Assembly: GCF_027492855.1 (NCBI RefSeq)
Contig: NZ_JAPUDY010000073.1
Coordinates: 1-58,484 of the forward strand
Length of the DNA stretch: 58,484 nucleotides
Reading direction: 5' to 3'
Source: Acidovorax sp.
Lineage (GTDB): Bacteria; Pseudomonadota; Gammaproteobacteria; Burkholderiales; Burkholderiaceae_C
Below the pieces are notes generated by a model. It ran no database searches, was not told the DNA's origin, and saw only the letters and a program-made list of their open reading frames with translations. Both the position numbers and the translations under genes were made by a program. Of this stretch, positions 38,216 through 47,394 are shown one piece after another. Within the stretch, counting starts at the first letter, position 1, and each line of letters begins with the position of its first letter.

Positions 38216-38755
38216 ATGGGCAACAAACTGTACGTCGGCAACCTGCCGTACTCGGTGCGCGACAGCGATCTGGAACAGGCCTTCGGCCAGTTTGGCGCAG
38301 TCACCAGCGCCAAGGTCATGATGGAGCGCGACACGGGCCGCTCCAAGGGCTTTGGTTTCGTGGAAATGGGCAGCGACGCAGAAGCCCAGGCCGCGATCAA
38401 TGGCATGAACGGTCAGCCTCTCGGCGGCCGCAGCATCGTGGTCAATGAGGCACGCCCCATGGAGCCCCGCCCACCCCGCAGTGGTGGGTTTGGAGGCGGT
38501 GGTGGCGGCGGCTACGGCGGCGGTGGCCGCAGTGGTGGAGGCGGCGGCTACGGCGGTGGCCGTGAAGGCGGCGGCGGTGGTGGTTACGGCGGCGGTGGCC
38601 GCGATGGTGGTGGCGGTTACGGCGGCGGTGGCGGTGGTGGCCGTGGCGAAGGCGGCTTTCGCAGCCCCTACGGTTCGGGCTCCCGCAACGGCGGTGGTGG
38701 CGGTGGCCGCAATGGCGGCGGTGGTGGTGGTTACGGCGGCAACGGCGGCTATTGA
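38216..38755 (+). CDS. RRM RNA-binding protein with long glycine-rich tail (paralogue)
   Basis: 179 residues, MGNKLYVGNLPYSV start. The RRM (residues ~3-80) is nearly identical to the upstream gene, with the same RNP motifs; the Gly-rich tail is about 50 residues longer and ends with GGGYGGNGGY. Tandem duplication with conserved leader, promoter motif and separate terminators points to two independently expressed but similarly regulated genes. Confidence 0.93.
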   Translation: MGNKLYVGNLPYSVRDSDLEQAFGQFGAVTSAKVMMERDTGRSKGFGFVEMGSDAEAQAAINGMNGQPLGGRSIVVNEARPMEPRPPRSGGFGGGGGGGYGGGGRSGGGGGYGGGREGGGGGGYGGGGRDGGGGYGGGGGGGRGEGGFRSPYGSGSRNGGGGGGRNGGGGGGYGGNGGY

Positions 38756-38780
38756 GCCCAGCGCCCCGGCAGATATTTTG

Positions 38781-38804
38781 AAAAGCCCCTGCGGGGGCTT
38801 TTTT
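38781..38804 (+). terminator. Intrinsic terminator of the second RRM gene
   Basis: AAAAGCCCC (38781-38789) pairs with GGGGCTTTT (38794-38802) across a 4-nt loop and runs into further T residues. Confidence 0.9.
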
Positions 38805-38886
38805 CATGCCCGGCCGCCGTGTTTTGGGCCGAGGGGTGGCATGCCCCCGCAGCAACCCACCCCAACTGGGCAACGAGTTGCTACGG

Positions 38887-39669
38887 CTACTGCTGCTCCG
38901 TCTGGCGGCGCTTGCGCGGGCGGCCCGCGAGCAGTTTGTCGAACAGGGGGTTGGGGATCATGCGCAGCAGCTTGGCCACCACACCCATCTGCCAGGGGAT
39001 GACCCGGTAGCTCACGCCCGCCGTGATGGCCCGGTAGGCGCGGTCGGCAAAGTCACCGGGCTGCATCAGGAACGGCATGCTGTAACGGTTTTTCTGCGTG
39101 AGCGGCGTGTCGATGTAGCCGGGCGAGATGGTGACCACACGCACCCCGTGCGGGCGCATCTCGCCGCGCAGGCTTTCGCAGTAGCTGATGACAGCCGCCT
39201 TGCTGGCACAGTAGGCGCCATGCCCCGGCAGGCCCCGGATGCCCGCCACGCTGCCAATGCCGACCAGCGTGCCGCTGCGCCGCTGCGCCATGGCTTCGAC
39301 AAACGGCTGGAACGTGGCGGCCATGCCGATGTTGTTGGTGGCGAAGGTTCGGGCCATCACGTCGATGTCGTCCCGCACAGCGGTGTCCATACCCACGCTG
39401 ATGCCTGCGTTGGCGATGACCACGTCGGGCACGCCCTGGCGCGCCAGGCACGCCTGGCCTGCCGCGATGATGCTGTCGGTCACGGACACGTCGGCACTAT
39501 AAATTTCATAGCTATCAGCGCTTATCCCTTGGGCGCTAGCCCATGTTTTTACCTCAGATGTGCGCCGCGCCACCAGGGCCAGGCGGTAGCCTGCCTGGTG
39601 GAACCGCAGGGCCAGCGCCTGGCCGATGCCACTGGACGCGCCGGTGATGAAAACAAGGGGAGTGGTCAT
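38887..39669 (-). CDS. Short-chain dehydrogenase/reductase with a repeat-encoded segment
   Basis: 260 residues from the ATG at 39669, with GGAG 7 nt upstream. Rossmann-fold oxidoreductase: cofactor loop TGASSGIG, NAG at 88-90, and catalytic Ser140, Tyr153, Lys157 (GAYCASKAA). ARR after strand 2 favours NADP(H). Residues ~39-59 (EVKTWASAQGISADSYEIY) are encoded by an inserted dispersed stem-loop repeat, replacing the usual variable loop before the conserved ADV. The C-terminus (RMIPNPLFDKLLAGRPRKRR) suits membrane association. Substrate unknown; it lies downstream of lptC, with a gap of 45 bp. Confidence 0.9.
   Translation of the reverse strand: MTTPLVFITGASSGIGQALALRFHQAGYRLALVARRTSEVKTWASAQGISADSYEIYSADVSVTDSIIAAGQACLARQGVPDVVIANAGISVGMDTAVRDDIDVMARTFATNNIGMAATFQPFVEAMAQRRSGTLVGIGSVAGIRGLPGHGAYCASKAAVISYCESLRGEMRPHGVRVVTISPGYIDTPLTQKNRYSMPFLMQPGDFADRAYRAITAGVSYRVIPWQMGVVAKLLRMIPNPLFDKLLAGRPRKRRQTEQQ
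39496..39552. repeat. Dispersed stem-loop repeat, copy 7, translated inside the SDR gene
   Basis: CACTATAAATTTCATAGCTA, then TCAGCGCTTATCCCTTGGGC, then GCTAGCCCATGTTTTTACC. Core and flanks match the intergenic copies, but it lies fully within the reading frame with no stop on the coding strand. Confidence 0.88.
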
Positions 39670-39714
39670 GCAGGCTCCGGCAGGGGGCAACAAGGGCGGG
39701 GAAAGAAGGAGGGC

Positions 39715-40338
39715 TTATTTTTTGGCGGCACCCGGCAGGATCATGCCGCGCACGCGCCCGCGCAGCTGCAGTACCTGGTCGAGGTTGTCGTAGTCCATGC
39801 CGTCGGCCGTGAAGCGGTCATTGCCCCGGGTGAGCGTGACGGGCTGGTCGGACCGCACGCGCTCGGTGTTGGTGAAGGCGTGCAGGAATTCGCCACGGAA
39901 CTCCATGCGCGGCTGCGCCTGCGCCCCCGGCTTCGCGGGCAGGGGCTCGCGGGTGACGATGGCGTTGCCGAACAATTGCACTTCCGAGCCATCGGCATTG
40001 CTCAGGGCGCGGTTGGCCGTGGCTACCGTGAGGCGGCCGTCGGGGGTGACCGAACGCATTCGGACCTGGTCGATCTCCAGCGTGTCGGTGTCGGGGTAGT
40101 GCCGCGCTTCCTGGCCCTGCACCTCGCTTTTGAGGCGGCCCGTTGCATCGAAGTTCTTCACCGAGAAGTTCTTCATGAAGTAGTCCGGCTGGTGGGTCTT
40201 CAGGGGCACGATGGCGGGCGCCTGGGGCATGGGCGCGTTGCGCACCAGCCACCAGGATCCCAGAGCCAGCAGGCCCATCAAGAGCACCGGCAGGTAGATC
40301 GAGAGCTGGTCCCAGCCCTGGCGAACCACGCGGATCAT
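39715..40338 (-). CDS. lptC: LPS export system protein LptC
   Basis: 207 residues from the ATG at 40338, overlapping the kdsC stop (ATGA). LptC is the bitopic inner-membrane protein that passes LPS from LptBFG to LptA. One N-terminal membrane helix (residues ~14-33, LSIYLPVLLMGLLALGSWWL) and a periplasmic LptC/OstA-like beta domain (PDYFMKNFSVKNFDATG and onward). The kdsD-kdsC-lptC order is typical of the Kdo/LPS transport cluster; lptA and lptB are not the next genes here. Confidence 0.92.
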   Translation of the reverse strand: MIRVVRQGWDQLSIYLPVLLMGLLALGSWWLVRNAPMPQAPAIVPLKTHQPDYFMKNFSVKNFDATGRLKSEVQGQEARHYPDTDTLEIDQVRMRSVTPDGRLTVATANRALSNADGSEVQLFGNAIVTREPLPAKPGAQAQPRMEFRGEFLHAFTNTERVRSDQPVTLTRGNDRFTADGMDYDNLDQVLQLRGRVRGMILPGAAKK

Positions 40339-40883
40339 GCGGTGTAGTCCGCCAGCAACGCCGCATAGCGGCCCGTGGCCACCAGCAGCAGGTCGCACAG
40401 TTCGCGTGCTGCGCCATCACCGCCGCGCGCCTGGGTGACGAAATGGGCCGCATGGCGCACCTCGGTCTGGGCATTGGCGGGCGCACAGGCAAAGGCGCTG
40501 CGGCGCATCACGGGCAGGTCGGGCCAGTCGTCGCCCATGGCGGCGGCCTGGTCCCAGGCCAGGCCCAGGGTTGCCAGGATCTGCTCGGCCGCCGGGCGCT
40601 TGTCTTCGGTGCCGAACACGGCGTGCTCCACGCCCAGGGCTTTCAGGCGCACACGCAGCGGGGCGGAGTCGCGGCCCGTGATCACGGCGGGGGTGATGCC
40701 TGCCTTTTGCAGCAGCTTGAGGCCATGCCCATCCAGTGTGTTGAAGCGCTTGATCGTCTCGCCCGCTTCGCTGAAGTACAGCCCGCCATCGGTGAGCACG
40801 CCATCAACGTCGAAGAAAGCCACGCGCACGCCCTGCGCGCGCAGCAGCAGCTCGGGGGGAAATTGCAGCACAGGCAGGGTCAT
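40335..40883 (-). CDS. kdsC: 3-deoxy-D-manno-octulosonate 8-phosphate phosphatase
   Basis: 182 residues. HAD-superfamily phosphatase that yields Kdo from Kdo-8-phosphate for LPS inner core. Motif I FFDVDGVLTDG, motif II TGRDS, motif III region EDKRPAAEQ and motif IV GDDWPDLPVM are intact. It lies between kdsD and lptC, and overlaps lptC by 4 bp. The 124-bp gap to kdsD contains a C/G-rich repeat. Confidence 0.95.
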   Translation of the reverse strand: MTLPVLQFPPELLLRAQGVRVAFFDVDGVLTDGGLYFSEAGETIKRFNTLDGHGLKLLQKAGITPAVITGRDSAPLRVRLKALGVEHAVFGTEDKRPAAEQILATLGLAWDQAAAMGDDWPDLPVMRRSAFACAPANAQTEVRHAAHFVTQARGGDGAARELCDLLLVATGRYAALLADYTA

Positions 40884-40929
40884 TTCAATAGGAGGCGTTG
40901 CGGATGAAACAGGCGCGGCCGCCGCCAGT

Positions 40930-41006
40930 GCACCCGTGGAACCGGCTTTGCCGGGCCACGGGGTGCGTCCCCCCCTGGGGGGATGGCGCGCAGCGACTCA
41001 GGGGGG
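40930..41006. repeat. C/G-rich hairpin repeat between kdsD and kdsC
   Basis: On the minus strand it begins CCCCTGAGTCGCTGCGCGCC, as family-2 copies do, then has CCCCCCAGGGGGGG and GTGGCCCGGC. It starts directly at the kdsD stop and occupies most of the gap to kdsC. Confidence 0.7.
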
Positions 41007-42008
41007 TCATATGACTTTCGCGCGCATGAGGTCGCCGATGTGCACCACGCCGACCAATGCGCCCGCCGCATCCACCACCAGCACGCTGGTGATGGCGTGG
41101 GCCTCCATCATTTCGGCGGCGTCCACGGCCAGCGCGTCGGGGGCGATGCGGCGTGGGCTCGCGTACATGACCTGGGCGGCGGTGGCAGTGCGCAGGTCGG
41201 CGCCGGCCTCGATGCGGCGGCGCAGGTCGCCGTCGGTGAAGATGCCCAGCACCTGCCCGGCGGCGTCCACGACGGCCGAGGCGCCCAGGCCCTTGGCGCT
41301 CATCTCGCGCATGAGGTCGCTGAAGGAGGCATCGGGCGCCACACGCGGCACCTCGGTTCCCGAGCGCATCACGTCGCTCACATGGGTGAGCAGCTTGCGG
41401 CCCAACGCACCGCCGGGGTGCGAACGGGCAAAGTCTTCGGGGCGAAAGCCCCGGGCGTCGAGCAGGGCCACGGCCAGCGCGTCGCCCATGGCCAGTTGGG
41501 CCGTGGTGCTGGCGGTGGGGGCCAGGTTCAGCGGGCAGGCCTCGCGCTCCACGCTGCAGTCGAGCACCAGGTCGGCATAGCGGGCCAGCGTGGACTGCAG
41601 CCCGCCGGTCATGGCGATCATCGGAGCGCCCAGGCGCCGCAGCACGGGCAGGATGGCCGTGAGTTCGCCGCTTTCGCCGCTGTTGGAGATGGCGAGCACC
41701 AGGTCGTCGCCCGTGACCATGCCCAGGTCGCCATGGCTGGCCTCGGCGGGGTGCACAAAAAAGGCGGGGGTGCCGGTGGAGGCAAGCGTGGCGGCGATCT
41801 TGCGGCCCACGTGGCCGCTTTTGCCCATGCCCATCACCACCACCCGACCGCGGGCCTGCAGCACCATCTGCACCGCCTGGGCAAACACGCCATCGACGCG
41901 GGCGGCCAGCCCGGTCAGGGCGGCGGCCTCGATGTCGAAGGTCTCGCGGGCCAGGCGCAGGGCCTGGTCGGCATCAAATGGGGGCAGCGCGGCGGGGGCG
42001 GGAGTCAT
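41007..42008 (-). CDS. kdsD: Arabinose-5-phosphate isomerase KdsD (KpsF/GutQ family)
   Basis: 333 residues. It interconverts ribulose-5-phosphate and arabinose-5-phosphate, the first step to Kdo. N-terminal SIS sugar-isomerase domain (MGMGKSGHVGRKIAATLAST, FVHPAEASHGDLGM, SNSGESGEL) and two C-terminal CBS domains. It starts the kdsD-kdsC-lptC run and is divergent from the Kef-type antiporter gene, with 128 bp between them for promoters. Confidence 0.95.
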   Translation of the reverse strand: MTPAPAALPPFDADQALRLARETFDIEAAALTGLAARVDGVFAQAVQMVLQARGRVVVMGMGKSGHVGRKIAATLASTGTPAFFVHPAEASHGDLGMVTGDDLVLAISNSGESGELTAILPVLRRLGAPMIAMTGGLQSTLARYADLVLDCSVEREACPLNLAPTASTTAQLAMGDALAVALLDARGFRPEDFARSHPGGALGRKLLTHVSDVMRSGTEVPRVAPDASFSDLMREMSAKGLGASAVVDAAGQVLGIFTDGDLRRRIEAGADLRTATAAQVMYASPRRIAPDALAVDAAEMMEAHAITSVLVVDAAGALVGVVHIGDLMRAKVI

Positions 42009-42136
42009 GCGGGGATTCTATCGACCGGGCATGCCCGCCGGGCCGTGGCGTGGGGATGCCCTCTGGCACGGTCCGTGCATCCCCGGTGGCAAAAGCGGCG
42101 GCCTGCCCGCGCGCAAGCTCGGATAGGATCGAACCC

Positions 42137-44122
42137 ATGTCTTCACTCGCCCTCACCCTGCTCTACCTGCTGGCCGCAGTGCTGGGCGTGGTGACCTGCC
42201 GCAGCCTCAAGTTGCCGCCCATGCTGGGCTATCTGGCGGCGGGCGTGCTCATCGGCCCACACGCGCTCGCGCTGGCGCGGGACTCCGAGGGCGTGCGCCA
42301 CCTGGGCGAGTTCGGCGTGGTGTTCCTGATGTTTGCCATCGGGCTCGAATTCAGCCTGCCCAAGCTGCGCGCCATGCGCCGCCAGGTGTTCGGCCTGGGG
42401 CTGATGCAGGTGGTGCTGACCATGGCTGCCGTGTTCGGGCTGGCACTGGCCTTGTCGCACTGGGTGGGCGGGGTGTGGGACATGGGCTGGCAGACGGCGC
42501 TGGCGTTGTCCGGCGTGATGGCCATGAGCAGCACGGCCATTGTGGTGAAGCTGATGTCCGAGCGCGCCGAGCTCGAAAGCGAGCACGGCCGGCGGGTGAT
42601 GGGCATCCTGCTGTTCCAGGATTTGGCCGTGGTGCCGCTTTTGGTGCTGATCCCGGCCCTGGGCTCGTCGCCCGACCAGTTGCTGACCTCGCTGGGCTGG
42701 GCGCTGATCAAGGCGACGGTGTTGGTGGGGATTCTGCTCACAGGCGGGCAGCGGTTCATGCGCTGGTGGCTCACGCTGGTGGCACGGCGCAAAAGCGAAG
42801 AGCTGTTCATGCTCAACCTGCTGCTCATCACGCTGGGCCTGGCCTGGCTGACCGAGCTGGCGGGCCTGAGCCTGGCGCTTGGGGCCTTCATCGCGGGCGT
42901 GCTGGTGTCCGAGACGGAATACCGCCACCAGGTGGGCACGGACATCCGGCCGTTCCACGACGTGCTGCTGGGGCTGTTTTTCATCACCATCGGCATGATG
43001 CTGGACTGGCACATCCTGGTGGACCGCTGGGCCGTAGTGCTGGCGCTGCTGGTGGTGCCGCTGGTGCTCAAGCTCGTGATCATCCTGGTGATCGCGCGCA
43101 GCATGGGCGCCACCACGGGCGTGGCGCTGCGCACAGGGCTGTACCTGGCGCAGGCAGGCGAGTTCGGCTTTGTGCTGCTATCACTCACGCAGGTCAACGG
43201 GCTGGTGCAACCCGCGCTGATGAACCCCATCCTCGCAGCCATGGTGCTGTCGATGCTGGCCACACCCTTCCTCATCATGTACAGCAACCGCATCGTGATG
43301 AAGCTGGTGGCCAGCGACTGGCTGCAGCAGTCGCTGCAGATGACCTCCATCGCGCGCAAGTCCATCAACACCAACAAACATGTGATCATTTGTGGCTATG
43401 GCCGCTGCGGGCAGAACCTGGCGCGCATGCTGGAGCACGAGGGCATTCCCTACATGGCACTCGACCTGGACCCGGACCGCGTGCGCCAGGCCGCTGCGGC
43501 GGGCGACTCGGTGGTCTACGGCGACGCCACCCGGCTGCAGGCGCTGATGGCGGCGGGCCTGGTGCGCGCGAGCGCCGTGGCCGTGACCTATATCGATGTG
43601 CCCGCCGCGCTGAAGGTGCTGGCCAACACCCGCTCCCACGCGCCGCAGGTGCCGGTGGTGGTGCGCACGCAGGACGACCTGTACCTCGACAAGCTGCAAG
43701 AGGCCGGTGCCACCGAGGTGGTGCCCGAGGCGATCGAGGGCTCGCTGATGCTGGCCAGCCACGCGCTGGCGCTGGTGGGCGTGCCCATGCGCCGCGTGCT
43801 GCGCCTGGTGCAGGACCAGCGCGACGCACGCTACAACCTGCTGCGCGGCTACTTCCACGGCGCCGACGACGACACCGCGAACGAGCGCGACCAGGAGCGC
43901 CTGTCCACCCTCAACCTGCCGCCCGGCTCCACCGCCCTGGGCCGCAGCCTGGGCGACCTGGCCCTGCCCGTGATGGGCGTGCGCGTGGTGAACCTGCGGC
44001 GCAGCAACGGCCATGTGAGCGCGGTGACAGACGAAACCCTGCTGGCCGAAGGCGACACCCTGGTGCTCTCGGGCCACCCCGCCGCGCTGACGCTGGCGGA
44101 GGACACGCTGCTGCGGGGGTAG
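42137..44122 (+). CDS. Monovalent cation:proton antiporter (Kef/YbaL type, CPA2)
   Basis: 661 residues from the ATG at 42137. About 12-13 membrane helices of the CPA2 exchanger domain (residues 1-390; GEFGVVFLMFAIGLEFSLPK and QAGEFGFVLLSL), a Rossmann TrkA-N domain (HVIICGYGRCGQNLARML, with a GxGxxG-type nucleotide site), and a C-terminal TrkA-C domain (residues ~575-660). It exports K+ or Na+ in exchange for H+ under nucleotide control. No KefF-type ancillary gene is adjacent. Confidence 0.92.
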   Translation: MSSLALTLLYLLAAVLGVVTCRSLKLPPMLGYLAAGVLIGPHALALARDSEGVRHLGEFGVVFLMFAIGLEFSLPKLRAMRRQVFGLGLMQVVLTMAAVFGLALALSHWVGGVWDMGWQTALALSGVMAMSSTAIVVKLMSERAELESEHGRRVMGILLFQDLAVVPLLVLIPALGSSPDQLLTSLGWALIKATVLVGILLTGGQRFMRWWLTLVARRKSEELFMLNLLLITLGLAWLTELAGLSLALGAFIAGVLVSETEYRHQVGTDIRPFHDVLLGLFFITIGMMLDWHILVDRWAVVLALLVVPLVLKLVIILVIARSMGATTGVALRTGLYLAQAGEFGFVLLSLTQVNGLVQPALMNPILAAMVLSMLATPFLIMYSNRIVMKLVASDWLQQSLQMTSIARKSINTNKHVIICGYGRCGQNLARMLEHEGIPYMALDLDPDRVRQAAAAGDSVVYGDATRLQALMAAGLVRASAVAVTYIDVPAALKVLANTRSHAPQVPVVVRTQDDLYLDKLQEAGATEVVPEAIEGSLMLASHALALVGVPMRRVLRLVQDQRDARYNLLRGYFHGADDDTANERDQERLSTLNLPPGSTALGRSLGDLALPVMGVRVVNLRRSNGHVSAVTDETLLAEGDTLVLSGHPAALTLAEDTLLRG

Positions 44123-44132
44123 AGGCAGAGTA

Positions 44133-44260
44133 CATCCCCCTGAGGCGCTGCGCGCCTTCCCCCTTCTCTCGAATTGCTACGCAATTCGGGAAGGGGGACG
44201 ATGCCCTCGCTGCGGGGCGGCCCTTGCTTGGCATCCCTGGCTTGGATAGTGCCAGTTGCA
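44133..44260. repeat. C/G-rich hairpin repeat, family 2, copy 2
   Basis: CATCCCCCTGAGGCGCTGCG, CCCCCTTCTCTC, a GAATTGC/GCAATTC hairpin, GGGAAGGGGGACGATGCCC, then TGCGGGGCGGCCCTTGC. Same orientation and order as the copy at 3037. Confidence 0.88.
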
Positions 44261-44289
44261 CAGGTTAGCGCTGAAATCCAAGTAAATTG

Positions 44290-44344
44290 TGCCTCTAGCG
44301 CTTTACTGATAAGCGCAAGCAGCTATTATTTTTATAGCAATCAA
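44290..44344. repeat. Dispersed stem-loop repeat, copy 8 (GGDEF-EAL 3' end)
   Basis: GCCTCTAGCGCTTTACTGAT, then AAGCGCAAGCAGCTATTATT, then TTTATAGCAATC. It directly follows the stop codon of the minus-strand GGDEF-EAL gene, forming its 3' UTR. Confidence 0.88.
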
Positions 44345-47300
44345 AGCGCCGTCACAGGCCCCGGCCGTCCGAACAGGTAGCCCTGAAATTGTTTGCAGCC
44401 GTTGCGCAGCAGGAAATCGTGCTGCCCTTCGGTCTCTACCCCCTCGGCCACCACGTCCAGGCCCAGGCTTTGCGCGAGGGTGATGATGGTGCAGGCGATG
44501 GTGGCGTCGTTGGGGTCGGTAAGCACGTCGCGCACAAAGCTCTGGTCGATCTTGAGCTGGTCGAGCGGCAGGCGCTTGAGGTAAGACAGCGACGAGTAGC
44601 CAGTGCCGAAGTCGTCGAGCGAAAAACCCACGCCCAGCGTGCGCAGGGCCTGCATCTTGAGGATGCTGTCCTCCACATCCTGCAGCAGCAGGCTTTCGGT
44701 GAGCTCCAGCTTGAGGTGGTGTGCGTCCGCGCCTGACTCGCGCAGCACGGTGAGCACGTCCTGGACAAAATCGGGCTGGCGGAACTCCTGCGCGCTCACG
44801 TTCACGGCCAGGCTCCAGCGGGCCGCCAACGGGTTGGCCGCCCACTGCGCCAATTGGCTGCAGGCCATCGCCAGCACCTGGCGCCCCAGGGGCAGGATGA
44901 GCCCCGTCTGCTCGGCCAGCGGGATGAAGTCTGCAGGCGACACCATGCCACGCAGCGGATGGTTCCAGCGCACCAGGGCCTCGGCGCCCAGCAACTGGCC
45001 GGCCTCGTCGACCACGGGCTGGTAGTGCAACAGGAATTCGTTGCGCAAGATGCCCTGGCGGATGTCGCCCTCCAGGGCCGACCGCGCCGACGCCGCCGCC
45101 TGCATGGCGGGATCGAAGAAACACAGGGTGTTGCGCCCTTGGGCCTTGGCCTGGTACATGGCCAGGTCCGCACGCTTGAGCAGCTCTTGCACCGGCTGCA
45201 GCGCGTTCCGGAACAGCGCAAGGCCGATGCTGGGCGTGCTGTAGATATCGCAGCCCTCCACCAGATAGGGCTGGTTCAGCGCTGCCAGCACCTTTTGCGC
45301 CACGGCTTCGGCTTCAACGGCAGCCTCGGGCTGCTCGGCATGCAGGCCCTGGAGCACCACCACGAACTCATCGCCCCCCAGGCGCGCCACGGTGTCGGCA
45401 GCCCGCACGCTGGCGCATAGGCGCGCGCCCACCTGCACCAGGAGGCGGTCCCCCCATTCGTGGCCCATGGTGTCGTTGATGCCCTTGAAGTTGTCCAGGT
45501 CGAGGAACAGCAAGGCCCCGTGGCTGCCATCGCGCACGCTCGCAGTCACCGCACGCTCCAGCCGGTCCATCAGCAGCCGCCGGTTGGGCAGGCCCGTCAG
45601 TTCATCGTAGAACGCCAGGCGCTTGATCTCGGCCTCGGCCAGCTTGCGCTCGGTGATGTCGCGCGCCACGCCCCGGTAGCCCGTGAACACACCTTCGGCA
45701 TCAAAAATGGGCTCGCCGCTGATCGACACCCAGACGGGCGTGCCCTGCAGGGTCAGCCGCTGCATCTCGAAGTCGTGGAACACCTGGTGCGCCTCGAGCT
45801 GCGCCCGATGTGCTTCCCACTGGCCCTCCTTCACGAAGGCGTTGGGCAGCTCCCAGCGGGTGAGGCCGTAGTGCATTTCATCGGGCACGCCGGTTTCATG
45901 GTGGGGGTTGCCATCCAGCCGCACAAAACGAAACTGCGCGTCCTGCTCCCAGTACCAGTCCGAGGACAGGTGTGTGAGGCTGCGCCAGCGCGCCTCGCTC
46001 AGGCGCAGGGCCTCCAGGGTGCCCAGGTAGTCGGTGACATCCGTGAATGTGCGCACACGCCCGCCGGCCTCCAGGGGGTTGGTGCGCACTTCGATGTAGC
46101 GGCCGCTGTGCGTGCGCCGCACATAGCTGTCCGGCATGGTCAGGCTTTCGCGGTGGGCCTCGTACTCCGATGCCACGTAGGTGCGTGCGACAGGTTCGAT
46201 CAGCTGGAACTGCGGGCCAAAGTCCCCGCGCTCGGTCTGAAAGCGCACCACCTCTTCTACCTTGGGCTCGGCCGCCAGCAAGGCCTCGGGCAGGTCCAGC
46301 AGCTCCAGGTAGCGCCGGTTGTGAATGCGGATCCGCCCTTCGGCGTCCACCTTGGTGATGCCCTGGGAGACACTGGCCAACGTGACCTCCAACGCACGGG
46401 TCTTTTCAACAAGAAGGGCGCTGGTGCGCGCCAGCTCGGTCTCGACCTCACTGCGGGCCAGCTGGGCGCGGCGTGCCATCTCCAATTGGCCGACGGTGTT
46501 GAGCAACGGCTGCAAAAACTGCACATCGGCGAGCGAGTACCCCTCGCTGCAGTTGGCAAGGCCCACCATCGCCACCAACTCCCCTCCTGCATGGATAGGC
46601 AGGCCCAGGTAGGTATTGAGCGTGGGATGCCCTGGCGGCGTGCCAGCGCTGCGCGCATCGTGGCGGGCATCGTTGCTGACCACGGGCTCCCCCGACACCA
46701 GGGGAGCACCCAACAGGGAATGTGGGCTGTCGAACACCATGCCGTCCTCGGCGTGCTGTGCGTAGCGCTTGCGGGACGCGGCATCCCAACTCAGGTCGCT
46801 CATGGCATGCACCCGCAAAAAGGGGTGCCCATCGGCCGCCCGCTGCACCTGGCCCACCAGGCCGAAGGCGCTCTGGGTCAGGGACAAGAGCTCTTCGAGC
46901 AGGGCCTCGAACGCTGCCCGTGGTCCAGAGCTCGCGATGAACACGGCCTGGGCCCTTGATATCGCCTGCAACAGGCGGTGCTGGCGGGCCTGCATGGCCT
47001 CGGCAGCCCTCCGGGCGTTCTCGCTGGAACTGCGCTCGAGCACGGCATCGATCTGCGCGGGCAGCGTGAGCAGATAGTCCAGGGCCCGGTCCCGCACGGC
47101 GAAGTCGTCAAACCCGTGCCGCATGGCCTGCGCGGCGTGCGTCTCTGCCCCTATGCTCACAATGATGATGGCGGGCACGCCATCGAGCAGTTGCAAAAGA
47201 TCGAAAGACTCCCCGCCCAAGGCGTTCTGCGCCACCAGCACCACATCGGGCCGCTGCCCCACCAAAAATACATGCGCATCCGCCAGCGAGGGCAATACAT

Positions 47301-47394
47301 CCACCCGCCAGCCAGACCAAGGGTCGGCCAGCGCGCCCGCCACCGCTTGCGCATGGTGGGAATCATCTTCGATCAACAGGACTGAGATGGGCAT
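44341..47394 (-). CDS. Large GGDEF-EAL protein with degenerate receiver, GAF and PAS domains
   Basis: 1017 residues from the ATG at 47394. Order: receiver-like domain (residues ~1-120), GAF-like (~150-320), two PAS domains (~340-600), GGDEF (~605-775), EAL (~785-1015). The receiver keeps the acidic EDD near the start but lacks the phosphoacceptor Asp (PDVVLVAQNAL). GGDEF is at 673-677 with an RAAD inhibitory site, and EAL at 805-807 with ELTES, LDDFGTGYSS, KIDQSFV and EGVET intact, so both synthesis and hydrolysis of cyclic di-GMP look possible. No membrane segments. The stop touches a dispersed repeat. Confidence 0.92.
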   Translation of the reverse strand: MPISVLLIEDDSHHAQAVAGALADPWSGWRVDVLPSLADAHVFLVGQRPDVVLVAQNALGGESFDLLQLLDGVPAIIIVSIGAETHAAQAMRHGFDDFAVRDRALDYLLTLPAQIDAVLERSSSENARRAAEAMQARQHRLLQAISRAQAVFIASSGPRAAFEALLEELLSLTQSAFGLVGQVQRAADGHPFLRVHAMSDLSWDAASRKRYAQHAEDGMVFDSPHSLLGAPLVSGEPVVSNDARHDARSAGTPPGHPTLNTYLGLPIHAGGELVAMVGLANCSEGYSLADVQFLQPLLNTVGQLEMARRAQLARSEVETELARTSALLVEKTRALEVTLASVSQGITKVDAEGRIRIHNRRYLELLDLPEALLAAEPKVEEVVRFQTERGDFGPQFQLIEPVARTYVASEYEAHRESLTMPDSYVRRTHSGRYIEVRTNPLEAGGRVRTFTDVTDYLGTLEALRLSEARWRSLTHLSSDWYWEQDAQFRFVRLDGNPHHETGVPDEMHYGLTRWELPNAFVKEGQWEAHRAQLEAHQVFHDFEMQRLTLQGTPVWVSISGEPIFDAEGVFTGYRGVARDITERKLAEAEIKRLAFYDELTGLPNRRLLMDRLERAVTASVRDGSHGALLFLDLDNFKGINDTMGHEWGDRLLVQVGARLCASVRAADTVARLGGDEFVVVLQGLHAEQPEAAVEAEAVAQKVLAALNQPYLVEGCDIYSTPSIGLALFRNALQPVQELLKRADLAMYQAKAQGRNTLCFFDPAMQAAASARSALEGDIRQGILRNEFLLHYQPVVDEAGQLLGAEALVRWNHPLRGMVSPADFIPLAEQTGLILPLGRQVLAMACSQLAQWAANPLAARWSLAVNVSAQEFRQPDFVQDVLTVLRESGADAHHLKLELTESLLLQDVEDSILKMQALRTLGVGFSLDDFGTGYSSLSYLKRLPLDQLKIDQSFVRDVLTDPNDATIACTIITLAQSLGLDVVAEGVETEGQHDFLLRNGCKQFQGYLFGRPGPVTAL

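Noticed and set aside
37850-38755. Short tandem GGC-rich repeats that could suggest a CRISPR or satellite
   Set aside because: They are codon repeats for the Gly/Tyr-rich tails of the RRM proteins, with no spacers.
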